The position numbers and the translations under genes were made by a program. From Lepidodermella squamata (taxonomy: Eukaryota; Gastrotricha), in NCBI GenBank assembly GCA_047495785.1, contig JBLDXI010000004.1, positions 62,001 to 126,000 on the forward strand: 64,000 bases of DNA, in the 5' to 3' direction. The first letter of the stretch is position 1, and every line of letters starts with the position of its first letter. Below the pieces are notes generated by a model that was not told where the DNA came from, did no database searches, and worked only from the letters and a program-made list of their open reading frames with translations. Positions 55,455 through 64,000 of this stretch are shown here, one piece after another.

Positions 55455-57195
55455 ATGACAGACAGGCGCAAGTCAATTGTCGACGTTCTCCCGATCGACC
55501 CCCGTATCCTGAGCTCCAACGCCATCACCCCGTTCGAGAAGAAACCAGGCTACTCGCTCCGACAGTACCTAGATAACAATGAAGGCACGTGGGAAAGCAT
55601 GGGAGTATACAATCTAACCAAAGCAATCCTGTTGAAAAAGGTGCTGGGCCAACGGGGCTTCGTAGTCACCCGCGCACTAGAAGATCTCGAAGAAGATGCT
55701 TCCTGGAAAAACCTGCGCACGGAGGTAATACGCGTGATCGACGGTGAACCCCCCCACGCCGGAGGAAGCGAAACGTGAAAGGCTCTTCCTACATCAAGGC
55801 GACTTCCCTTTGATCGATTTTGAAGCCAAGCTAGAAGAATGGGGGCGATGGGCGTACCCAAACAACGAAAGAGAGAGGTCGACCTCCATTGTGCACCAGT
55901 TGGTCGCAGGTCTAGCCGACCAGAAATTCAGCCGAGAGTTGGCCATGCGGATGAAATCGGGTGAGATTACCACGCGCAAACAGGTGATTCAGCGCATTCG
56001 GGACCGCGAAACCAGAAACCGTCAGCAATTGAACCACCGGGTGTCAGGAAACCTACCTCCCCCGGTGGCTGCCTACCATCACCCACAACAGCAACCGCAC
56101 TGGCAACAGTCAACCACAGTAGCCCCAGTTGATGACAGCGACCTCATGAGCTTCGCGAGCAGCTACGAACGGTCAAGGCCACCGACACCAGCAATGGTCA
56201 ACATGGTCACACGTTCAGGCGCTAATTACGGCCGTGAAAGTCGACGATCGCAGTTCGAGGGCGACGAAACCAGACGCGTTCAATTTGAACAGCGTGATGA
56301 ACGCATTGAACGTTTGGAAGCCCGCGTCGAGGAGAATCATCGGACCGTACAAGAAACCCGCGAAGATATGAGGGCAGTGAGAGCGCTCCTGGAATCATTA
56401 GCTCGCACCAACGTAGCAGCCACGCCGAATGTGGTGGTCCCGATGTTACCGACACCGATCGCATCGAGCACACCGGCAGAACCGCTGGTTAACCTAACGA
56501 ATTGGACAGGTGACCCGACCTTATCATCCGTATCTTCGACACCGTCTTCGGCAGGCACCACACGCCAAGTGACGCATACGAGCACGCAGTGGACGCAGAC
56601 ACCAAATTCATCAAGGCTGATCACTCCCGGCCAATTGGCAGCTCCTGCCCGCCCCACCCTGTCAAATTTGACGGCCCAAGAATACACCCGTCCCGGAGAC
56701 GCCGCCGTTCGAGAAGCGGCCCAGCGAGCAGCCAACCGCACCCGCTCCAGGTCCCCATCTGGAAATCGACAGGCCTGCAATAACTGTGGCTCCATCGATC
56801 ACGCACGCTTTTACTGCCCCAGGATCGATCCAAGGTTCGCCGACAAATCTTGCTATGTATGTGGCGACCCGATCCTTCGGAATGGCAAGCTAGAGGTCGA
56901 GAATATTGTGAAATTAATAGCCTGGAAAAACCAACCCGACGAGTTGAAATTGCTGGAAGAAATCGACCCGATCGAGGAGCCGCCAGAACCCATCAAAAAA
57001 CCGGTAACTGAGAAGGTCGCAAAAGAGAAAACGTGTAAGGTAACGGCACAGAAGGGTGAACAAATAAACATACCTCCCCAACCAAGTCGGGATGAAAGGG
57101 CAAGATCGGATGTTAAGTCCGGCTCGACAAGACAATCGTCGAGGACCCGCATCCCCAGCACTAAATACAGTGCGGATGAATTTGATCATTCGTAA
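55455..57195 (+). pseudogene. Gag-like protein with zinc knuckle (region 1), frameshifted
   Basis: The ATG at 55455 (MTDRRKSIVDVLPIDPRILS...) opens a helical N-terminal part. The frame moves at a run of seven C's (about 55749-55755) into the long frame to 57195. That frame contains a capsid-like stretch (DFPLIDFEAKLEEWGRWAYP, IVHQLVAGLADQKFSRELAM), an Arg/Glu coiled coil (ERIERLEARVEENHRTVQE), a Ser/Thr/Pro-rich linker and one CCHC zinc knuckle, CNNCGSIDHARFYC. The acidic/basic tail ends in IPSTKYSADEFDHS. The order matches retrotransposon Gag. The C7 shift may be mutation, sequencing error or programmed; I cannot tell. No pol follows. Confidence 0.6.
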
Positions 57196-57366
57196 TCTTG
57201 CTTCGATGTTTTGTTCCTTTTTTAGCACTGTGAGTATCTTCCTGGAACGCTTGGTATGAAAACGTATTCGATAGAGATGCGTTATTCGGAAACAAGGCTC
57301 AATCTTCCATCTTCCCTAATAAAAATATGCTGATAGGAGTGTTTATAAATTTACGGTTATTTTTTT

Positions 57367-58835
57367 TTGAAAAATACCTTTGTTGCCTCTGAAATGCTTC
57401 CCGCACTGAATGAAGAAGAGTTGTTGGGCCCAATGGGGAACGCTGTGATCACGAACGGCGAGCTTCAACGTATGGAGGCCATGACTCCGATCGTTATTGA
57501 GGACGATCCGGTGGATACGACGTCACGGAGACCGACACGTCCTAAAGCTTGGGGAGTCGGACGACGAGCAAAAACCTCGTAGTGGCTAGACCGAAAGCAA
57601 AGGAAGGGTCGTCAGCGGTAGCGTCAGCAGCGAGGACGGCGTCCAGGTCAGTTGCGTCGACCGCAGGGGTCAAGGGTACGCCGGTGGCGCGGGAACGCCC
57701 GTCGACATCGAGGCTGGCGACGAGAACGGCAACTGCACGAGAACCAGGCTCGTCAACACGACCGGGTAGGCCGACGGAACCGGCAGTCAAGCCAAGCGTG
57801 AAATCGAGGCCGGCTCAAGAAACGAGGAAGGGTCCGGCGGCACCTCCGGTGAAATCCGTGAAACGGGTCCAGTTGAGAAAACGGCGTCGAACGCCGCGTC
57901 TACGTCGAAGGCTGACAAAGCCCCAGCGACTTCGGGCGTAGTTACTGTTCCGGCAACCAAAGTGAAGCCGAAGAAGTAACCGGAAATAAAACTCATGGAA
58001 GCATTGTCATGGAAACCGTCCAGAGCGGTTGCCTGGAAAGCTTTACAAAAATGTCTTAGTTTCCGGTATTCTAGGAATGTCTCCACCCAAACGGAGTCCC
58101 CCGGTCGAGAGTGTCTCCACTCAAACGGAGGCGTGCCCCCCAACCCCGCGTGAAACGTCGGCCATGGACGTGGACCCCGTAATTCCCCCGGAAAATTCCC
58201 AGGAAACGAGTCAGGCTGCGAGTCGAGCTCACTTGCTCCCTAGGTTGAAGAAAATATTTTGTTTCAATTGTGGTAAGAAGAACCATGAAAGGGCTGACTG
58301 CTTATATCCCCCGTTAGCGTGTATTCTCTGTAAGGAACCCGGACATTTGCAATACTACTGCAGGCAAGCGGCAGCGCATTTGGACCCCCAAGTTAGGGAA
58401 AACTTGAGTACCGGCAAATTTGCTGAGTCGTTGTGTACACAATTAAGAGGTACCCAAGATCAATCAATTCCCCCGTTGTTGCCTCCCCCGGTGCTACCTC
58501 CCCCGTTAATACCGCACCAGGATGTTCAGCAATTGCCTCCGCCGTTATTTGCCCCGGTCAGGTTACCCCCACCCTTGTTACCACCAACGGGGCAGGTGAG
58601 ACCCCCTATGCTTTTTCAAAAATTTCAAAATTACAGGTACGAACCTGCGGATGTTCCGTCAACAGCGTCGATGGTGGCTCCATATGGCCAGCAGGCTTGG
58701 TCGCAACCTGTGGCACAAGAACGCCAGCCGGTTGTGAGTGCTAGGCCAACGCACAGTGTTCAACCGATGCAGCATGGTCAACAAGTACGGGAGGATCGAC
58801 AGGTCGAGCAAGGCCAGGCTATGTGGCAGTGGTAA
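57367..58835 (+). pseudogene. Gag-like protein with two zinc knuckles (region 2), disrupted
   Basis: 58029-58835 is a 268-codon frame with two CCHC knuckles, CFNCGKKNHERADC and CILCKEPGHLQYYC, then a Pro/Leu-rich and Gln-rich tail ending QGQAMWQW. Upstream (57367-57980) all three frames are partly open, with Ser/Thr/Arg-rich text and shifts at about 57550 and 57590, so the N-terminal part is damaged. It differs from region 1 (two knuckles, no coiled coil), so it is not a simple duplicate. No protease or polymerase follows before the end sequence at 59100-59181. Confidence 0.55.
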
Positions 58836-59228
58836 TGGCCAAATGGCGTAAATGTTGTCTCCTCGGCTGATAACCAGCAGCCAAATGAGTGGTAGTTCAG
58901 CATTGCGTGTCCTGGCAGTTCAGTTCGGTTGTCAAGACAAACTGTTAGCACTTGGCACACAAAAAAACCTAGAAAATGATAATAAATAACTGTGTGTCCT
59001 TCTCAGCGTAATAGGTGTGTCGAAATAATGTATATATGCGTGTAAATAGGTTGCAAAAGGCTTCTTCTACGGTCAGAACTTCAAACTTTGTTCAAACGGT
59101 GTGGTAATAAATCTGTCGTTGGTGTATTTCCTCGTCTTTTGTATCCAGACTCCGAACCAGGTCAAGGCAGCGCGGATACCTTTCAGTTTGAATTTTGTGT
59201 CGTTTGTGAATTTTTAAAATTATTTTTG

Positions 59229-59403
59229 AAGGCTGGTATCAAGCACGTGATTTGGTCCGCCCTGGACGATACATCGAAATTTATCCCGCTGAATGATGAC
59301 CTGATGCCTACGCTCTACGGCAAGTACAAGGTGCCTCATTACGAAATGAAATCTCAATCAGACAAATTTTTCGCCGACCAGCCTGTGACCTACTTAATGA
59401 CCC
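59229..59403 (+). pseudogene. NmrA-like gene, exon 3 relic
   Basis: KAGIKHVIWSALDDTSKFIP, then TLYGKYKVPHYEMKSQ and FFADQPVTYLMT, match exon 3 of the locus at 62182. Then the homology breaks. A scrambled phrase (GTCGACGATATCTGCCGAT, 59505-59525, and again in part at about 59545) corresponds to the later VDDIGR codons. Probably the other half of the relic at 46765. Confidence 0.75.
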
Positions 59404-59820
59404 AAGGATTCCCACCGGCCTGTTCCCACTGTGACGCGTAACCGCGAGGGAAAAGTTGCGTTTTCAATGCCATTCGGGCTTCGGGCAAAATCGCCAGGAA
59501 TTTCTGTCGACGATATCTGCCGATTTTGCCTGGGAATTTTTTGTCTACGATATCTGCCGATTTCGCCCGCCACATTTTTTTCTAATTTCGTAACATTATC
59601 GCTGTAAAAAAAATGGGAACAATTTAGTAAATCGATATGCATCTTCAATTATTGATGAAACTAATATTTTATTAAGCATCTACTAGATTGAACAAAACTT
59701 GACCTACTCAGGTCAAATTTAGCCTATCCAGCCTAGTCGGCTGCTACAGTATAAAAGCGGTTAAAAAATAACAAGTTTCTCACTCTAAGACACTTTGCAT
59801 CTCCAATATTTCGAGTTTAA

Positions 59821-60185
59821 ATGGCAGCTGTCAAGAAAATTATTTCCGTTGTAGGCGCAACTGGCCAACAGGTAAAATATCGATATTTCAGTATTATTTC
59901 AGTAAATGTTGTTAATTTTATTAAGGGCGGCGGTGTTGTTCGAGCAATTTTGGAAGATCCTAATTCTAAATTCAAGGCTCGAGCTCTAACTCGTGATGTC
60001 AACTCGGAAAAAGCCAAGGCCTTGGCTAAGCAAGGCGTCGAGGTTGTTCAAGTCGATGCCAATGATGAAGAAGCCCTAGCTGAGGCTATCAAAGGCTCCT
60101 ACGGCATGTACTGTGTCTCTGTCCACGATTGGAGTGACCCGGAGAAGGAACTCACTCAGATCAAATCAATGGCAAATGCTGCAAG
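59821..60185 (+). pseudogene. NmrA-like NAD(P)-binding protein, 3'-truncated
   Basis: Exon 1 (59821-59871) MAAVKKIISVVGATGQQ and exon 2 (59926-60185) GGVVRAILEDPNSKFKARAL...GVEVVQVDANDEEALAEAI...DWSDPEKELTQIKSMANAA join in phase. GATGQQG-G is the Rossmann dinucleotide-binding glycine motif, split by the intron. The family (NMRAL1/HSCARG-like) binds NADP(H) as a redox sensor rather than as a classic dehydrogenase. Exon 3 is missing; a LINE fragment occupies the expected place. Both exons are intact, so the truncation may be recent. Confidence 0.75.
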
Positions 60186-60444
60186 GTATGAGATTCAAAT
60201 TTTCGTTCATATCGATTTTCTTGATTTCAAAAATTGGTTTTAAATAATAATTAGGATTTTTAAATTTGATTTTAGGAATAGGTTTTTTCTTTGAACTTTT
60301 TTTACTTTCATCTTTGAGATGAAAATATCAGAGTTAATTTTCAAGATTTTCAGAGAGATAAACATTTATTAAAAATGTGGACTGCCTAATTCAGTAATAA
60401 TTAGGTTGCCTTGCGACACAGTGAGTATACATTATATTTCAAAA

Positions 60445-60912
60445 TTATTTGTGTTTTTTGTGGTTGAAATAGATATGGATTGAATCTTTAAGAATCGATT
60501 TTGTAATGTCAGAAAGAAGTTGTTTTGGTAATTGCCATTCCTTAAAAAGTTTCAATGTTTCTTTAGTTATAGTTCCACGGCTACCCAGGTAGAGTCCTTG
60601 CACGGTAACTTCGTCCAGCTTCCATTGTTCACAGATGTCGTTTGCACAGGGTTCGTAAATTGATTTTTTCTCCTCGTCAACAGTGTCGAATTGATCGTTT
60701 CGTCCTTCGAATCGGATTGTTGGATCGATAACCAGGCCTTGTTTTCCCTTGATGACGAGAGTGTCAAAACGATTATTTCGCCCAGGTCCGGCTACGCAGT
60801 GGCCTTCTTCATACACCCTATCTATCTGCTTTACTGCCTTACGAAACTCTATATCGACGCGATGAAGGAAAGATGCTGTCAGATTTCGTAAGGGAGCGTT
60901 TTGAATTTTCAA
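60445..60912 (-). pseudogene. LINE fragment: R2-type C-terminal endonuclease region
   Basis: The minus frame contains QIDRVYEEGHCVAGPGRNNR, FDTLVIKGKQGLVIDPTIRF, then IYEPCANDICEQWKLDEVTV and GLYLGSRGTITKETL. These blocks are typical of the restriction-like endonuclease region at the C-terminus of R2/NeSL-type non-LTR retrotransposons (the VIDPT-type segment includes catalytic Asp). Only this 3' part is present. It lies between two NmrA-like loci and probably removed or replaced exon 3 of the first. Confidence 0.65.
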
Positions 60913-60919
60913 AACAATA

Positions 60920-61440
60920 TCAAAGTCAAATATTCAATTTAAAATTTTTTTCAATACGATTACATTTGTTTCATATATTTTAAGAAGAAAATTCTGAAAT
61001 TAACTTGAGGATCCAATACCCCAAATACACAAAGGCTAATGACGACATTTTATTTTTTTAACGTCAGATTTTCGGTATTTAATTTCAAGTAAAGTTCAAT
61101 TAATTTTTCAATTTTGACATTGTTATTATTATTAATTACTTATTAATATTTTGGTCCTTGTTTAGGTAGACAAGCGCGCGTGATCTGGAAATCTAGGTCA
61201 TGATAAGCGGACAAGAGTGCGAAAAAAAATGTATGATAATAATAACAGCTAAACACTTCAATAATCTGCGGTCATTGTTTACTGCCGGTAAATGGGTTGT
61301 CGTCTCGAAAGTCGGTCAAAAAATGTATTCTTACCGCATGTATAAGACACCAGTTGGTTTGCGCGATGTACATAATAATATAACGTGATTCGTGGTTTTT
61401 TCTGCTCACTTCACATCATAATACTTTCATTTCAACATTA
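60920..61440. other. Intergenic, AT-rich
   Basis: A 62-codon open frame at 61200-61388 has no recognised family. Otherwise it holds the upstream region of the next NmrA-like locus. Confidence 0.35.
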
Positions 61441-61462
61441 TTTTTCGTGAATTTCTACAATA

Positions 61463-62788
61463 ATGGCCACTGAAAAGAAAATTATCTCTGTCGTTGGAGC
61501 AACTGGCCAGCAGGTGAATTTTCTCAATTTAATTGATAATTTAATCTCGAATATAATCTGAATTTCATTTACAGGGCGTAGGCGTTGTCCGAGCGATTTT
61601 GGAAGATCCCAATACCCAATTCAAGGCTCGAGCTTTGACCCGAGATGCCACCTCGGCCGCTTCCAAGGCCTTGGCTGAGCAAGGCGTCGACGTTGTTCAG
61701 GTCGATGCTAATGATGAAGACGCCATAGCTGAAGCTATCAAAGGCTCGTATGGCTTTTACTGTGTTATCGTCTGTTATCGATTGGAATGACCCCGAAAAA
61801 GAACTTGCTCAAATCAAATCAATGGCAAATGCCTCAGGGTTCGCGATGGACCTGAATTTTTATTTATTTTGAATTTATTACAAAAAATGGTACCCAATCA
61901 GATTTTCGGATCCAAATTTGTGAATTTTTAAATAAATTCTGATTTCGTTTCGAAATTTTCGAAAAATTTCAAAGTTGAAATAGACTCGGAACTTAAACTT
62001 TAATTTTTTCAAATGTTAAATCGACTTTTGGGAATTGAGGAAAGTTCAAATTTCCTAAATCTGTGGAATTAAATTATACAATCTAAATTTCAAAAATTGG
62101 AATTTTCAAGACTTTGAATCGAATTGAAGTCAAAATAGGAGGAAATTTGTAGAAAATTGAATGGAATATTGTATCCATTAGGAAAGCTGGTATTAAGCAC
62201 GTTATCTGGTCGACCCTAGATGATACCTCCAAATTTATCCCACTGAGCGATGACCGCATGCCAACGCTGTTCGGAAAGTACAAGGTGCCTCATTTCGAGA
62301 CGAAAGCCTCCTGCGACCACCTCTTCGCGGACCAGCCTGTGACCTACATGATGACGCCGTTTTTCTGGGACAACTTCTACAACGGCAACGTCCCAATCCA
62401 CCGCGGCCCGGATTGCAAACTGTCGACTTCAATACCCGGAGGGCAGATCACCATGCCTGGGTTAGCCGTCGACGATATCGGCCGATGTGCCTGGATCGGC
62501 AAGAGAATCGCGATTTCCAGTGAATTTTTGACATTTCCGGAGTACCTTGAAAAAGTTTCGAAAAATGTCGGGGAAGAAGTCGCCTATCGCCCTGTTCCGT
62601 TTGATGTTTTCCGAAAATTCCCATTCCCTGGCGCGGCTGATCTCGGGAATATGTTCCAGGTCTGGCATGATTTTCCGGATAAAGTTGGGTCGATTCGAGA
62701 CCCGGAAGGGTCGAAAAAACTAAACCCCAGAATGATGAATTTCGATCAATTTCTGGAGAAATACGGCAAGCTGATCAAAATTAATTGA
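61463..62788 (+). pseudogene. NmrA-like NAD(P)-binding protein, three exons, one small frameshift
   Basis: Exons 61463-61513 (MATEKKIISVVGATGQQ), 61575-61838 and 62182-62788. Exon 3 gives KAGIKHVIWSTLDDTSKFIP, FADQPVTYMMTPFFWDNFYN, GGQITMPGLAVDDIGRCAWI and ends FLEKYGKLIKIN, a complete NmrA C-terminus. In exon 2, about 61762-61785, the phrase TGTTATCG is partly repeated, adding 4 bp relative to the 59.8-kb copy and causing a stop. The exon 2 donor is weak (GG|GTTCGC). If the 4 bp is an assembly error the gene would be intact (about 300 residues). Confidence 0.75.
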
Positions 62789-63295
62789 TAAACGAAAAAT
62801 CAGCCCATGTGACATTCAGAAAAGTTCTTGATTTTTTTCTAATATTAATAGCTCAAGTAGATTACATTTTAGCGCAGCCTGTAAATTTTCGGAATGTTTC
62901 CTAATTTTTCAAATTTTCATTTAAAGTCGAATGAGCAATCGAATATGTTCTGCCGATAAAGCAATCAATAAAACATGACTGATACCTAACATCAAACTAG
63001 TATTTTTCCAATATGAGAGGTTATCCGCACCTCTGAGTTTGTCCTACTTTCTATTCTGTTGGACTTTGATAACTCGAATCAATTATCGATCTCAACAAGT
63101 GACTGTTTCTGGGAGCGTGACCAACATCGAAAAATAGCACGAGCCTTGAGGTGTTGCTATTTTCAGATTTTCGAAAAACAAGCTAGAAAAAGCCACGTGC
63201 TGGTGTTTTTTCTGAATTGCTCATCTCGAATTTATTGTTTTGAATTATATTATACATTCATTTTAAATTCTCAATTTTTCTCATTTGAAAGCAAA

Positions 63296-63970
63296 ATGCG
63301 GCAATTATTTGTAACAATGATGTTTTGCTTGGCGGCCGTTAAAGTGGCGCTTGGCGGCGAGTGGGCTCGCTGCGTCTCGCAATTCGATGACAAATTCGCT
63401 GATTGCCGCGAACTGCCGACCGGCTGCCAGCTATTGAGCGAATATCAAGTTAGTTCCAGCCTAATTGAAAGCCTATTTGACTTCCTTTATTATCGCGAAG
63501 GTTGGAAGCAGCATTTCTGATCAAACCAGTTGTCTAAGAGCGGTTTGATGTTTTATTAATTTCAGCTTTTATTCAGCCATCTTCAGGGTCTGACAACAAG
63601 TAAGGAAATCAACAATCAAGTTTCGAGACTAATATTAAAACAAGTTTACCAATTTTGTCACCAATCGTTTTTTCGTGTAATTATCAAAAATTAATCAAAA
63701 GAATCAAAAACAGAAATCATGATCTATTAAAATAAATAAATTGTATGAGTAATTATTTGGATTATTTGGATTAGGCGACTGGTTTTTCATTTTTGAGTCA
63801 TAATTATGATATCGCTTTTCCATCAAATCCTACGACTAAAAATTTTATTAATTTGTTCCAATTTTCCATGTTTTTTTTAATAGACTGCGAGAATGTGCTA
63901 CAGATACGATACTTTCATAGCAACATGTCGGCCAGGAATACCGGGATGCGGCAAAACCACCGAAGTCATG
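63296..63970 (+). CDS. G3: third lectin-family paralogue, first two exons
   Basis: Exon 1 (63296-63448) encodes a signal peptide (MRQLFVTMMFCLAAVKVALG) and WARCVSQFDDKFADCRELPT. Exon 2 (63884-63970, 87 nt, the same size as in G2) encodes TARMCYRYDTFIATCRPGIP and GCGKTTEV. Phases match G1 and G2. The gene runs off the window. Same predicted secreted product. Confidence 0.85.
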
Positions 63971-64000
63971 GTGAGTTCCTCATGTTCGAAATTGAAAACA

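Larger units (their letters stand above)
50800..59181 (+). mobile_element. Gag-only LTR-retrotransposon-like assembly, interrupted by transposon copy B
   Basis: An LTR-like sequence (about 50800-51014) with a TATAAATA box and AATAAATCTGTCGTTGGTG continues after copy B at 54780. A candidate primer-binding site, TGGCGCCGAGACCCGGC, follows at about 54815. Two gag-like coding regions come next (55455-57195 and 57400-58835). The phrase TAATAAATCTGTCGTTGGTG recurs at about 59103, and both segments share an ACCTTTCA end (to about 59181). I found no protease, reverse transcriptase, RNase H or integrase in the interval. The two LTR-like segments differ strongly outside the shared parts, so they may belong to different subfamilies. 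Confidence 0.45.

Noticed and set aside
1-64000. CRISPR arrays, bacterial operons, ribosome-binding sites or rRNA genes
   Set aside because: Introns, SINE/LINE elements and animal gene families show nuclear metazoan DNA; no regularly spaced direct repeats with unique spacers and no rRNA-like blocks were seen.

Overview
The window looks like nuclear DNA of an invertebrate animal. Introns are short (often 40-60 bp) with GT-AG borders. Gene families are animal-type: C-type-lectin-like secreted proteins, dermatopontin-like proteins, a hydroxylysine-kinase-like protein, NmrA-like proteins and a GABA-B/ANF-type receptor ectodomain. There is an internal TTAGGG tract and a very mixed load of transposable elements. 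I cannot name the species. A marine invertebrate, possibly a sponge, would fit, but that is inference.

Layout. 0-1 kb: decayed non-LTR reverse transcriptase (minus). 1.8-4.4 kb: multi-exon minus-strand gene of unknown function with a tRNA-derived SINE in an intron. 6.4-7.9 kb: Harbinger transposase remnant cut by a small inverted-repeat element that carries TTAGGG repeats. 8-14 kb: decayed dermatopontin-like array surrounding a complete 13-exon secreted lectin-like gene (G1). 14.3 kb: LINE fragment. 15-16.4 kb: hydroxylysine-kinase-like gene with a duplicated catalytic exon. 17-25 kb: inverted-repeat elements, including a 3.9-kb fold-back. 25-29.6 kb: mostly gene-poor. 29.9-36.2 kb: a second, 11-exon lectin-like gene (G2, minus), its introns full of precise transposon insertions (hAT, Mutator-like, CACTA-like). 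37.7-39.1 kb: broken receptor gene. 39.1-46.6 kb: several copies of a 2.1-kb repeat plus a LINE. 46.8-62.8 kb: three NmrA-like loci; the first is split by about 12 kb of nested elements. 63.3 kb to the end: first two exons of a third lectin-like gene (G3).

The most interesting content is a two-gene DNA transposon in two copies (47.6-50.6 kb and 51.0-54.8 kb). Each encodes a five-exon transposase-like protein on the plus strand and a converging two-exon glutamine-rich, Myb/SANT-like protein on the minus strand. The second copy is flanked by imperfect terminal inverted repeats; all seven of its exons join in frame and it sits inside an LTR-like sequence. I reconstructed the exons of G1, G2 and this transposon by hand. 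Their phases close exactly, which is the main support for the models.
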